Below are positions 8,901 through 15,800 of a stretch of 36,367 bases of DNA, piece after piece (the first letter of the stretch is position 1; each line of letters begins with the position of its first letter). The DNA is taken from positions 1 to 36,367 of the forward strand of contig CAJOKE010000016.1 of assembly GCA_905235225.1 (NCBI GenBank), written 5' to 3'. The position numbers and the translations under genes were made by a program. This DNA is from Paludibacteraceae bacterium. Lineage in GTDB: Bacteria > Bacteroidota > Bacteroidia > Bacteroidales > Paludibacteraceae. Below the pieces are notes generated by a model, which did no database searches, was not told the DNA's origin, and saw only the letters and a program-made list of their open reading frames with translations.

Positions 8901-10010
8901 GAACATGCCGGACAGGTCTGTCACGTCCGTGTAGTTGAGAAGGTCCAAGCCCTCAATCTCCTTGAGGTTTCTGAGAATACCTTTGGTGCTTGCGCCGTAG
9001 AACATACACGCGAGAGTGCGTCGGTGTGCGTTTTGCATCGACGGATAGAGAATCACTTTCTTCACCTTGTCGGCATAGCCCACGAAGCGGGCCACTCCTT
9101 TGACATCAACGGCGGGATAGAGTTCCTCGATGCCGCCGTGCGTGCCGCGCAGTTTGTCGTAGTGATATTCGAGCGTGCCGGTCGCTTCGTCGAACACGGT
9201 GTAGGTCTCCGTGATAGGTGAGAAATAGCCGGGTTCGCTGCTGCCCAAGTCGATGCGGGCGTAGGTCTTGTCGATGTTGTTCTCGCCGTCGCACGCGGTC
9301 CCGGAGACACCAACCAACGAATGACATTCTTTGAACAGATTATGGGACCCTGTCAACGTCTCGCTTGCGCTCCAGTCGTTGTTGCAATAGATGGTCTTCA
9401 GGTCAAAACAGCCGTAGAACATGTCTTGCACCGTCGTCGCCTTGACCATGTCAAAGTTGCGGAGGTTAATCTCTTTGAGTGCGTGGCAGTCTTTGAACAT
9501 GGCATACGTGGTCGTCACATTCCGTGTATCGAACCCGCTCAGGTCGAGCGATGTGAGCGATTGGCAGCTGAAGAACATAGCGTACATCTCCGTCACGTTC
9601 CGGGTGTTGAACCGGCTCAGGTCCACCTTCTTCAGAGCGGAACACTCGTAGAACATACCATACATAGACTCCACTCTATTAGTAACGAGATTGTCCATAC
9701 CGTCGATGGAAGCCATCCTTCTGAGTCCGTAGAACATTCTGCGCATCGAGGTGAGACCGGCATCTTTCATCGAAGCATCGATTACCGCCTTTGTCACTTG
9801 GTCTTTATAGCCATTGAAACGCACCGCGTCGGGATTGTTGGCGAAGTCATACACTTCCGTGATGCCTGTGCGCGAGGCGCGTTGGTCATCATAGTAATAC
9901 GTCAGTGTGCCGGTCTCTGAATCGAACTCGGTGTACACCTCTAAGTTTGCTGCCTTGATGCCGACCGTCATCAGCATCGCTGCAAGGAGTAGAAATCGTG
10001 TGTTTCTCAT
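2928..10010 (-). CDS. Giant modular BspA-like/DUF285 surface protein, 2360 aa
   Basis: A secreted repeat protein, probably displayed on the cell surface. Residues 1-21 form a signal peptide ending near GIKA. Six copies of one header (consensus VYTxFDxxTGTLTYYYD) start near residues 24, 267, 490, 1309, 1618 and 1817. Each is followed by DUF285/BspA-type units with the core NVTDMxxMFxxCxxLxxLDL. Between headers 3 and 4 lie two copies of a Bacteroidales FISUMP/DUF1566-like domain (about 716-990 and 1070-1298). Both run from an FSxGNLxY start to a SVRLV end, and an InlB B-repeat-like linker separates them. A non-repeat region follows from about 2137. The final 25 residues (GVLYIERNGKRYDATGAQVK) resemble tails common in exported Bacteroidales proteins, perhaps a type IX secretion signal. 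Adhesion is the usual role proposed for BspA-like proteins. It has its own promoter and terminator. The family is firm; the ligand is unknown. Confidence 0.9.
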   Translation of the reverse strand: MRNTRFLLLAAMLMTVGIKAANLEVYTEFDSETGTLTYYYDDQRASRTGITEVYDFANNPDAVRFNGYKDQVTKAVIDASMKDAGLTSMRRMFYGLRRMASIDGMDNLVTNRVESMYGMFYECSALKKVDLSRFNTRNVTEMYAMFFSCQSLTSLDLSGFDTRNVTTTYAMFKDCHALKEINLRNFDMVKATTVQDMFYGCFDLKTIYCNNDWSASETLTGSHNLFKECHSLVGVSGTACDGENNIDKTYARIDLGSSEPGYFSPITETYTVFDEATGTLEYHYDKLRGTHGGIEELYPAVDVKGVARFVGYADKVKKVILYPSMQNAHRRTLACMFYGASTKGILRNLKEIEGLDLLNYTDVTDLSGMFLGCSSLEELDVTPLALTANVKDLSQMFYGCSSLTELNLTSFNISGVIDMSSMFAGCESLSAIYCNQDWSISPANSSEMFWDCVSLVGEFGTECNGQDNIDNSYALPDTEEGAKGYFTSKVREVYTAFDESTGTLTYYYDNMRHDRAQTATTELYTPLNESTIRFEGYANKVKKAVIDKSFKNARLKSLARMFYGGKGENSLAALEWVEGLENINYSGVKNMSDMFFNCSALRDLDVTAVNTRSVENLNTMFFGCRQLRVLDVTGFILDNAKLMSSMFAGCSSLTTIYCKNDWSASSAASTEMFNGCSSLTGGMGSRCDGTTGIDNTYARLDRGEGQRGYFTRPDYPNGRFTINEDGDQIQFSQGNLQYNAARGSHACADGTTQQGSWRFATNQWKYIGEDNTNISESYFGLIDLFGWGTSGWNSGAKAYQPWSSSPNSEDYLYSETGLTEDYAYADWGVYNQIENDEPGTWRTMSVSEWTHLLNLRPFAGNLRGHATVNGVHGYILLPDDFKTPAGLTFTWHGKDQAVLTNDWNDNVFDDFSWYRMERAGAIFLPAAGYRNGKALDLSFFDAYGYYWINAQFSQSQGRYFFFERTTASLSAGYYNHYGRSVRLVRVPEDAPFFTITVTSEGNGKAKGGGSYQKGKVATLTASPAEGYRFSRWSDGSTANPRYLTVREDLTVSAIFIPVSGGGEGGDDHTSFTIGDKKKVQFSPGNLRYQASTGSWSFAEHEWDYYGVNNANISDTYEGWIDLFGWGTGNAPTKTSSASADYAAFTDWGTNTIGTDAPNTWRTLTSDEWNYLFSYRADAADKYGAAKVNEIAGIVILPDSWKLPEGCQFTAGMVSDFYYVVNNYTPEQWGKMQEAGAVFLPAAGYRYNDGVNNTVSNPGSLGYYWSSTAYSAQRAYSDYFSSSSNDPEKDRTLSFGQSVRLVKNYAEEPAEPKVYTEYDASSYTLTYYYDDRYNSCTGVTEFYDPVNAPDAVRFKDYSALVEKAVIDASMKNAKLTSTKNMFYGGEETVDGVSNSYRLHNLTQITGMENLVTDRVTDMSGMFYSCGVTALDLTTLVTGRVKDMSRMFSGCSGVTALDLTTLNTANVKDMHDMFSWCTNLTKLDIRPLVTDNVTDMSAMFKYCSALTEINLDGFYTANVTNMKDMFAFCQNLTELDVRSFNTAKVTDMQQMFANCSALTTIYCNNDWSLSQALSTHTAMFYNSTVLVGGNGTAYNASITDKLFARPDITGQAGYFTVKNDNEVYTAFDEASGILTYYYDNQRFARSGRTELYDPQQLHFRSYCLAVTKAVIDPSMKNAPLTSTHNLFYGGRNSTASFGLTYMTQVSDLENLPTGNVTDMSYMFADCQALTELDLRSFNTAKVTDMSYMFSDCYNLTTIICNDHWNQSTALTNSERMFNLCRKLVGGNGTHYDDSQRIDATYAHPDQAGNPGYFTGTEPEVYTEFDASTGTLTYYYNDLRASRTGITEVYDPVNNPYAVRFKDYYDQVKKAVIDESMKDAGLTSMSSMFSDGIWGLSNMTKIDGMENLNTAKVTDMGYMFQYCRALTTLDLGNFNTANVTDMAGMFENCSALTSLDLSNFNTAKVTDMSVMFVDCKALTSLDLSSFNTANVTDMSAMFEFCGALTSLDLSNFNTANVTDMNWMFAGCDALTSLDLSSFNTANVTDMNWMFGDCDALTTLDLSNFNTANVTDMSRMFQNCGALKTIICNSDWSTNADLYYSQYMFGGCTLLVGGNGTAYDENHTDAAYARPDGLNGQPGYFTSEEQLKDLEPLPADEVTTFDFSVYDPSGSEIMGLTLGADDRFNEEEGRIEVATTNTAEEIDAKLEEAFKGSSSLKNLLPGTITFELPEGEGTIEIDCQTIPGYILKVRIAEYGEAYITSTIEQAMRGKATINYSVAQRTFVAIYLEGVNKDSAPARIATSNKEEGAGAYVYSIKITPKKATTGIDHLNGQELNANGEKLLIDGVLYIERNGKRYDATGAQVK
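3780..4300 (-). repeat. 78-bp tandem repeats inside the BspA-like gene
   Basis: Seven consecutive DUF285 units, each 26 residues (78 bp), are almost identical at DNA level; for example the same ten bases recur at 3871 and 3949. The differences cluster in the two residues before each MF and the residues between MF and C. Units this similar suggest recent amplification and could change in number by recombination or slippage. The earlier units of the protein have diverged much more. Confidence 0.85.
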
Positions 10011-10097
10011 AATTATTGAATTAAATGTTTGTAGTCTTCTTTTCTTTTGAAACCAACTGTCCGCAGATGGTTCAAAAATACTTTATGTAATCGGCTG

Positions 10098-10130
10098 CAA
10101 AGTTACTCATTTTTTTTGACATATACAAGA
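10098..10130 (-). promoter_or_regulatory. Bacteroidota promoter of the BspA-like gene
   Basis: On the minus strand the -7 element TAACTTTG (10105-10098) lies 20 bases after a TTG -33 element (10128-10126). The spacer contains an A-tract. This fits the Bacteroidota primary-sigma consensus (TTTG, then TAnnTTTG), with a slightly weak -33. Transcription would start near 10091, giving a leader of about 80 nt. Confidence 0.65.
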
Positions 10131-10262
10131 AGAAAATGCTTTTTTTGATTTTTGTCCGAAATTTCAGTATATGAGTAATAGATAAATCGAGGCTTCATTC
10201 TCAAAAATTAACCGAAATGTTTTTTCTTCTGCCGGGTTGTAAGTAATTTAAATCCCCGTGAC
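10131..10262. other. AT-rich spacer between the tRNA terminator and the BspA-like promoter
   Basis: Apart from the promoter just downstream, this stretch holds no gene. From 10226 it is part of the right copy of the long direct repeat (the TTCTGCCGGGTTGTAAG word followed directly by the AATCCCCGT word). The 75 bases found between those words in the left copy are absent here, so the terminator-like hairpin of the left copy is also absent. Confidence 0.5.
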
Positions 10263-10289
10263 AAAAAAAAGAGAGCTCAAAACTCTCTT
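10263..10289 (-). terminator. Intrinsic terminator of tRNA-His
   Basis: On the minus strand AAGAGAG (10289-10283) pairs with CTCTCTT (10275-10269) across a 7-base loop, and a run of eight T residues follows from 10270 to 10263. It is the best terminator in the window. The left repeat copy has a similar stem, but its T-run is broken by a G. Confidence 0.8.
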
Positions 10290-10355
10290 ATCTTTTGCCT
10301 CATTGCCCTCTTAGGCGGAGGCCGTTTCTTCCGTTCCGTCGGGAGAACGCTTTAG
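10290..10355 (-). other. Structured trailer between tRNA-His and its terminator
   Basis: These 66 bases are transcribed after the tRNA if the terminator is used. Two stems are possible: CGTTC (10332-10336) with GAACG (10345-10349), and GCCTC (10297-10301) with GAGGC (10318-10322). The second stem is fully kept in the left repeat copy and the first is shortened to four pairs. It may be just a precursor trailer removed by processing, or a small RNA. The evidence for a separate RNA is weak. Confidence 0.3.
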
Positions 10356-10429
10356 GGTGGAGAGTGGGGCTCGAACCCACGACACTCGGAACCACAATCC
10401 GATGCTCTGCCAACTGAGCTATGACCACC
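10356..10429 (-). tRNA. tRNA-His (anticodon GTG), with two acceptor-stem mismatches
   Basis: Read on the minus strand, the sequence gives a full cloverleaf. It has the extra G at position -1 expected for tRNA-His, GCTC/GAGC as D-stem, TCGGA/TCCGA as anticodon stem with loop TTGTGGT (anticodon GTG), a 5-nt variable region, and GTGGG/CCCAC as T-stem with loop TTCGAGC. The acceptor strands GTGGTCA and TCTCCAC pair at five of seven positions; T5:T68 and C6:C67 do not pair. CCA is not encoded. A strong promoter lies upstream and a terminator downstream, so it is expressed. The identity is clear. The mismatches may mean a recombined or partly impaired tRNA. Confidence 0.85.
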
Positions 10430-10457
10430 ATGTCGCTTTATTTTTTAAAAGCGGGTG

Positions 10458-10489
10458 CAAAGGTAGTGCTTTTTTTTGATACCACCAAA
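10458..10489 (-). promoter_or_regulatory. Promoter of tRNA-His
   Basis: On the minus strand TTTG (10489-10486), a 20-base spacer with an A8 tract, and TACCTTTG (10465-10458) match the Bacteroidota consensus exactly. The start would be near 10451, about 20 bases before the tRNA. The promoter begins nine bases beyond the stop of folK, so the tRNA is transcribed independently of it. Confidence 0.85.
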
Positions 10490-10497
10490 TTTTTTTG

Positions 10498-10941
10498 TTA
10501 TTTTTCTGCAAAAAAGGGTAAATGAGGGGCAATTTCTTGTAAAGGGAGCATGACGAATTCCCTTTTTTCCATATTTTTATGCGGAATGGTGAGTTCGGGT
10601 GTATCCATGTGCAAATCGCCGTATAATAATATATCAATATCAATCGTGCGGTCCGAGTATAGAGGTAAGCTGTTTTGAGCGGTTGCCGTTTTGGCAGTGC
10701 GCCCGAGTTGTCGTTCAATAGATTGTGTTGTGCGGAGCAGTTCCAATGGTGAAAGGTCCGTGTCAAAGGCTGCGCAGATATTACAGAAGTCGTTAGGCGA
10801 GTCAAATCCCCATGGTTTGGAATAAAAAAAAGAAGACCTTTTGATGAGTGGTCCTGCTTGTTGAGTGAGCAATTCTATTGCTGTGTCAATACTTTGTTCG
10901 CGATTACCGAGATTTGCTCCCAGACTTAGATATACTATCAT
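10498..10941 (-). CDS. folK: 2-amino-4-hydroxy-6-hydroxymethyldihydropteridine pyrophosphokinase
   Basis: FolK transfers pyrophosphate from ATP to 6-hydroxymethyl-7,8-dihydropterin, the step before dihydropteroate synthase in folate synthesis, in the cytoplasm. The 147-aa protein is of normal length for the monofunctional enzyme. It shows the N-terminal SLGANLGNR segment (6-14), the substrate-binding PWGF (43-46), the magnesium-binding RTIDIDILLYG (98-108, D101 and D103) and IPHKNMEKREFVMLPL (119-134). It is the last gene of a co-directional run and lies 143 bp after cvpA. The gap contains an 11-bp tandem repeat and no recognisable promoter. Confident call. Confidence 0.95.
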   Translation of the reverse strand: MIVYLSLGANLGNREQSIDTAIELLTQQAGPLIKRSSFFYSKPWGFDSPNDFCNICAAFDTDLSPLELLRTTQSIERQLGRTAKTATAQNSLPLYSDRTIDIDILLYGDLHMDTPELTIPHKNMEKREFVMLPLQEIAPHLPFFAEK

Positions 10942-10990
10942 TTCTTATAAATCAGTTAGGACATTGTATATGTTGGTAATTGAAATATTA

Positions 10991-11045
10991 TAATAATAGC
11001 CTAATAATAGCCTAATAATAACCTAATAATAACCTAATAATATCC
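10991..11045. repeat. Five-copy 11-bp AT-rich tandem repeat
   Basis: The units are TAATAATAGCC twice, TAATAATAACC twice, then TAATAATATCC, with no gaps. A partial sixth unit follows. The array sits between cvpA and folK. The period is close to one turn of DNA. It differs in sequence from the 11-bp array at 31073-31225 but shares its period. Confidence 0.9.
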
Positions 11046-11084
11046 TAATAAAGGCTGTGGAAAAGCGGGGGTGAAAAAGGGGAG

Positions 11085-11573
11085 TTATTTGGTGGCACTT
11101 TTAACGTAATCAAGTGCCTTGTCAGCCCATTTAACGGCTTCGGGGTAAATGATGGATTTTGCTTTCAGTTCGGGCTGCAAGAAATGGAACTGCAAATCGA
11201 CTTTATTCACACAAAAAACGATGGCGAGTACAATCAAAGTCCATTTGGCGACTCCGAATGCTCCGCCGAGAACCCTGTTCATCCATCCCAGATGGATGGC
11301 TTTGAGGAGCTTGGAAATGAGTCTGGCAACGATATTGAGTGCCAATGTGATTCCCAAGAAGAGTAAGGCATATGCCACTGCATCGCAGACGGTATCGGGC
11401 CACGTGAACTGTGTGAGAATCCATGCCGAGAAAGTCTGCCCCCACAACTTAGCTCCAATGAAACCGAAGACCACCGCCAAAATGGCGATGATCTCGGTTA
11501 CAAATCCTTTCATGAGGCCTCTAACGAGACCGATGAGCAAGGGGAGCAATATGACAATGTCAAGCCAAGTCAA
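11085..11573 (-). CDS. CvpA family inner-membrane protein
   Basis: This 162-aa protein matches the CvpA family, named for colicin V production and linked in other bacteria to envelope maintenance; its biochemical activity is not established. It starts with the family segment MTWLDIVILLPLLIGLVRGL, then GFVTEIIAILAVVFGFIGA (24-42), and four hydrophobic membrane segments can be placed in the first 125 residues. The last 35 residues are a charged tail, probably cytoplasmic. It lies 37 bp after the DUF5689 lipoprotein gene on the same strand and could be in the same transcript. The family call is good; the function is unknown. Confidence 0.85.
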   Translation of the reverse strand: MTWLDIVILLPLLIGLVRGLMKGFVTEIIAILAVVFGFIGAKLWGQTFSAWILTQFTWPDTVCDAVAYALLFLGITLALNIVARLISKLLKAIHLGWMNRVLGGAFGVAKWTLIVLAIVFCVNKVDLQFHFLQPELKAKSIIYPEAVKWADKALDYVKSATK

Positions 11574-11610
11574 GATATTAATTATTGGTTGTGACTATTG
11601 TTGTTTGCCA

Positions 11611-12804
11611 TTACTCTTCAGGTTGCGGAACGCCTTTTTCCCACTCCGTAGGAATCCACATAGGATCAGCACCTTCCATTTGCGCCTCAGGCAGGATGTC
11701 GTCCAAATCGTTGGGCGAAATAGACCAGTTGCTCTCTTTGGGGTCATATCCACCGTTATCCATGTAATATCCGAGGACGCCGGTAATAGAGCCGACATAT
11801 TTTTCTGCGGGGAGATAGAAGTAAGCGTATTTGGCATACTCTGAAGTTGAAACAAGGACATTCTTTGTTCCGTCAGAAACGTAACGTGATTGCGGATAGC
11901 CTACATTACCGGTGGTCGGACCAAAGACATAGGCATAACTGTCAATTTCAGGATTTCCTTTTGAATCAGGATCATCCGGCACATAGCGATTGCAGTTGGT
12001 CATACTACCATTATTGTCGCATTTACCGGTAAAGTGTACGCCTGTAATACGGACGAGACGTCCATCCGCATAACGAACCTCTTTAGTTTCGACATCCTCA
12101 TAATTTTGAAGGAATCTGTCGTAGAGTTGGGTCATGGTCATCTCGTCATAAACGAGTTTGGTGATGTCGGGTTTACCAACAAGAGAAACCGCTTCACGGA
12201 AACGCGGAGCCGGAATACGTCCGGGTGCCCAACCGACCTTTTGTGATGCGCTGGTGGCATAAAGGTTGTTGTTATATGAGGGTGTGCAGAGTTGCGGTTG
12301 GTTAGCATAGCGACCAACAGCCAGTCCGTTACAACGGATAAGCAGCTCTTGTCCTTGATGGAAAAGACCTCCTGCAGAACCCATATCTACAGACAGGCGA
12401 AGACATTGTTGGTCAATCGCTTCTCCAGTATTCCAGTCCACTGTTTGCTGGATAACCAAAGATTTGTAGAAGTTTCCTCCGTAATCATCCGTAACAACCC
12501 GACCGCGGATATAAATGTCCGGTCCGTTAGTTGGAAGCGTATCAATAGAGAACAGATATGTACTGCCATTGTACAGAGTACGTGTACGATAGGGAGCACT
12601 CTCCGAAGCAAAATTCCCTTCCTCAGTCATGAATTTATCGAGGAAGTCATTGATGTTATAAAGCGTCCCGCCAGCTGTCATTTCGCGGACTTGTGTTTCG
12701 TTAATGAAAACTTTGTCCTCAGACGGTGCGTTCGGAGTACAAGCAGGCATCAAGATTACCAAAGCGGCAAGTGATGCAAGTGAAATTATAATGTTCTTTT
12801 TCAT
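11611..12804 (-). CDS. DUF5689 outer-membrane-type lipoprotein
   Basis: This 397-aa protein has a lipoprotein signal peptide ending LMPAC, with the lipidated cysteine at residue 22. The rest matches DUF5689, a Bacteroidota family of surface lipoproteins often encoded next to TonB-dependent receptors. Near residue 100 the segment YIRGRVVTDDYGGNFYKSL is typical of its OB-like first half. The start lies 17 bp downstream of the receptor stop, so the two genes are surely one unit. By analogy with SusD-type partners it may bind a ligand for the receptor, but no SusD domain is present. The family is fairly sure; the ligand is unknown. Confidence 0.82.
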   Translation of the reverse strand: MKKNIIISLASLAALVILMPACTPNAPSEDKVFINETQVREMTAGGTLYNINDFLDKFMTEEGNFASESAPYRTRTLYNGSTYLFSIDTLPTNGPDIYIRGRVVTDDYGGNFYKSLVIQQTVDWNTGEAIDQQCLRLSVDMGSAGGLFHQGQELLIRCNGLAVGRYANQPQLCTPSYNNNLYATSASQKVGWAPGRIPAPRFREAVSLVGKPDITKLVYDEMTMTQLYDRFLQNYEDVETKEVRYADGRLVRITGVHFTGKCDNNGSMTNCNRYVPDDPDSKGNPEIDSYAYVFGPTTGNVGYPQSRYVSDGTKNVLVSTSEYAKYAYFYLPAEKYVGSITGVLGYYMDNGGYDPKESNWSISPNDLDDILPEAQMEGADPMWIPTEWEKGVPQPEE

Positions 12805-12821
12805 TGTTATGTCCTCCTAAA

Positions 12822-15800
12822 TTAGAATTTATAAGTAATAGTAGCATAGAGGTTTGGTCCCCAAGCATAGTAATATTTAGCGGGGAACTTCCATGCGTTA
12901 GCAGTAATGGTAGAGTTCTCACCATCGGCTTCTTTTTGACGAGTAGCGCGTGGCAGGCGAGCTTGCTGGTAACCACCGGTTTTGAAGTGCAGGTTATGAC
13001 CGATATTGGTTACAGAGAGGTTAATCGAGATCGATTGGCGGTTAGGCAGGTAAATGAGTTTACCGACGCTGAAATCAATCATGAACCTGTTAAGCGGGTT
13101 GGTTGCGCTGAGAGACTCCTGTTGATCCAATAAGTTGTATGGATATTGGAGTTGGTAGTTACCGTATTTGTCTAGCATAGGGTCACCGTTTTCGTCTTTG
13201 ATACGAACATCTTTGTATTGGTCGTGATCCACATAGACGTTATTGTAACCGCCATTAACAGTCGAACCGTCAGCTCGTGTGCCGGTGTATAAACCTTTCA
13301 TACGGCGTGAAGGAGCGACATTGAGGAAGTTCCAGTCATAGTATGAAACGGTAACATCAGCAAACCACATTTTCGGGTGGAAGAAGCTCAGTTTCAAGCT
13401 GGCGTTGATTTGAGGACCTTGTGAAACGCGAATGCCGTTATACATAACAGAGTCGCGTACCTCGTAAATGTTTTCTTTAGTCAACATATCGGTAGCCAAA
13501 GCCATACCGTTCTCTGCCGATGTAACAACGTAGGCGTTGCTGGTGTAGCGGTGATCTCCGATAGCAGTAGCAGCAGTCAAGGTGAAGTAAGTTCCGAGTT
13601 TGAATGCAGCGGCGGCTTCGATACCGCAGTGGCGGCGGTCGATGCCGGTGATAGCCTGGTTAACGAAGGTACGTGCTTCATCATCATAGTAACCATTCAG
13701 TTCGGAGCCGTTCCAGAAGCGTGTGTAGTAACCGGTGATACGACCACGTACAAACGGATAGTTGAATTCGTAGGTAATGTCTCCGCCGACAATCTTTTCA
13801 GAAGCAGCATAGAAATCTTTGAGATTCTTGGCATTGTCGTGTGTATAGATGGCTTCGATAGCGCGGTCGTGAACACGTTGTGAAATATACGCGTTACGTG
13901 CCAACGGAGCGCGTGTCTCGGCTAAGACGTTGAATTTCAATTTATTACGCCCGTTAATTTTGTAGTTAAATCCTGCTTTGAAGGCAGGGTCGATGAAGTG
14001 GTGAGCTTTTCCGACAGAGAAGCCTTTGTTGGTGAAATTACCATTCATGACGTCATTGTAAACGCTACCGAGGTATAATTTAGCGTCAGCGGGATTAAGC
14101 GTAGCCAGATACCAAGCACGACCGTTCAACATATTGGTGGTACGTTGCATGAAAGAGTACGTGCATTGGATAGCATAGTAGAAGTCAATCTCGTTAAAAT
14201 TCCACTCGTTCTGGAACCATACTTTGGAATTCTCCAGATTGATTCTGTAATCGTAACCGAATCGGTTGCCGTTTTTAACCGTAGCCCACGGATTGGCGAT
14301 ATTGTTGAGTTTAACAAGTTCCATTTCGACCTGTGACATACCAATATTGGTAGCGAGTTCTTTGATATCACGATCAGCAAAGGGGTCAATATCAATCCAG
14401 TGGTCAGCACCGAGCAGGTCATCCATGGTTTTGTAGTGAACACCTTGCGAGTACTTGGTTTCAGCACCGAGTGTCATTTTAAGGTGGTCAAACTTGGTGT
14501 TGGTCCACAAAACGTTAGCAGTAGCTTCCTGAATGTCGTTGTGACGGCGTTCAACCATGTAGCGTGCCAAGCCATCAGGGTCAGCATAGTTGGCAGCATA
14601 GAGGGCATCCCAGTCGATTTGTGTTGTTTTGTCATCACGTTTTTTCCAGAGGTCAACGAGTGTGTTGTAGTTTTTAGCGTCAATAGACGGACCAACCATA
14701 TTGCCATCATTAGCGATGTAGCCTTGTCCCAAAGCGAGACCGTTCATGTCATTGCCGATAAAGTTACCCCACTGGTAGTGGTGACCATCCGCATCGTATA
14801 ATTGCGGCGAGTTACCATTAACAATCTGTCCGTCCCAATAGAAAGAAGGCAGGTTGCGGTAGTAGTCCGGACGCGGGTCGGGTGCGTTATAGAAGTTGAT
14901 GGCGGAGTTGGAGTAGAGTGAATAGTGGTAACCAACGCCGAACTTCATCTTGTTGAACTCATTGATATTGAGGTCGAATGTAACAATCGCGGTGGGGTCA
15001 ATTGATTTTACGATACGGGAGTTCCGGATATGTCCGTCCTGATAGCCCCAATAGGGGTTATAGTTGTTTGTACCGGTAAGATCATAGACTTCTTGTGTCA
15101 CGGCACCATTTTGTCCACGCATTGTCGGTGCGCCGAAAGTGGTGATACTGAGTCGATTGCCGTTGTCCCATACTTTTTCAGCCGAGAAGAAATATCCGAG
15201 CGAATAGTAGTTGACACCTTCACCGATAATACCTTTTTGTGTAGTGTAGGGTGAGAACCGGAAAGCTAACTGTCCGACAAAAGACCATCCGTTTTTGAGC
15301 GGTCCTGAAGCATAGGTAGCCCGGACGGCAGCTTTATAGTTACGGTTGGTACCGGCAGCACTGACTTTCCATCCCTGTGCATATCGTGATGCGTTCATGA
15401 GGTAGTTGGTGGATTGTCCGAGGTTACCGAAAGTGAAGTTAGTTGCTTCCATCGGTTGAACCACTTCGCGCCACCGTGAAGCGTCATTAAGACCGCCCAT
15501 GGAGCTGAAAGAGAAAGTTCCGCGCTCAGCAGTGTTGAATGATACGCCATTGATATAGACTGTTTCATATTGCTGTTCGTAGCCACGGTTACGGTATCGT
15601 GCCGTTGACCAAGCATAGGAAACAGTGGAGTTAAAGACATCCGTGCTTGCCGAAGCGGCGGATGCTTGCGCTTGTGATTTACCTTCATCATCGTTCAGGT
15701 CCTCGTCGGCAATTGTCAGAAGGATTTCGTCCTTGCTCTCTTTTTCGATGTTAACAGAGAGTTTGACCGGTTCCATCTGGTTGACCTGATCGGGGTTGAG

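Larger units (their letters stand above)
10226..10415. repeat. Right copy of the long imperfect direct repeat
   Basis: This is the partner of 2631-2895, in the same orientation and about 7.5 kb away. It includes the 3' part of the intact tRNA-His, its trailer and its terminator. The two copies agree in 63 of 65 bases over 10351-10415 and less well further downstream of the tRNA. Such direct repeats ending within a tRNA gene are what integration into a tRNA 3' end, or a segmental duplication, would leave. Confidence 0.85.
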
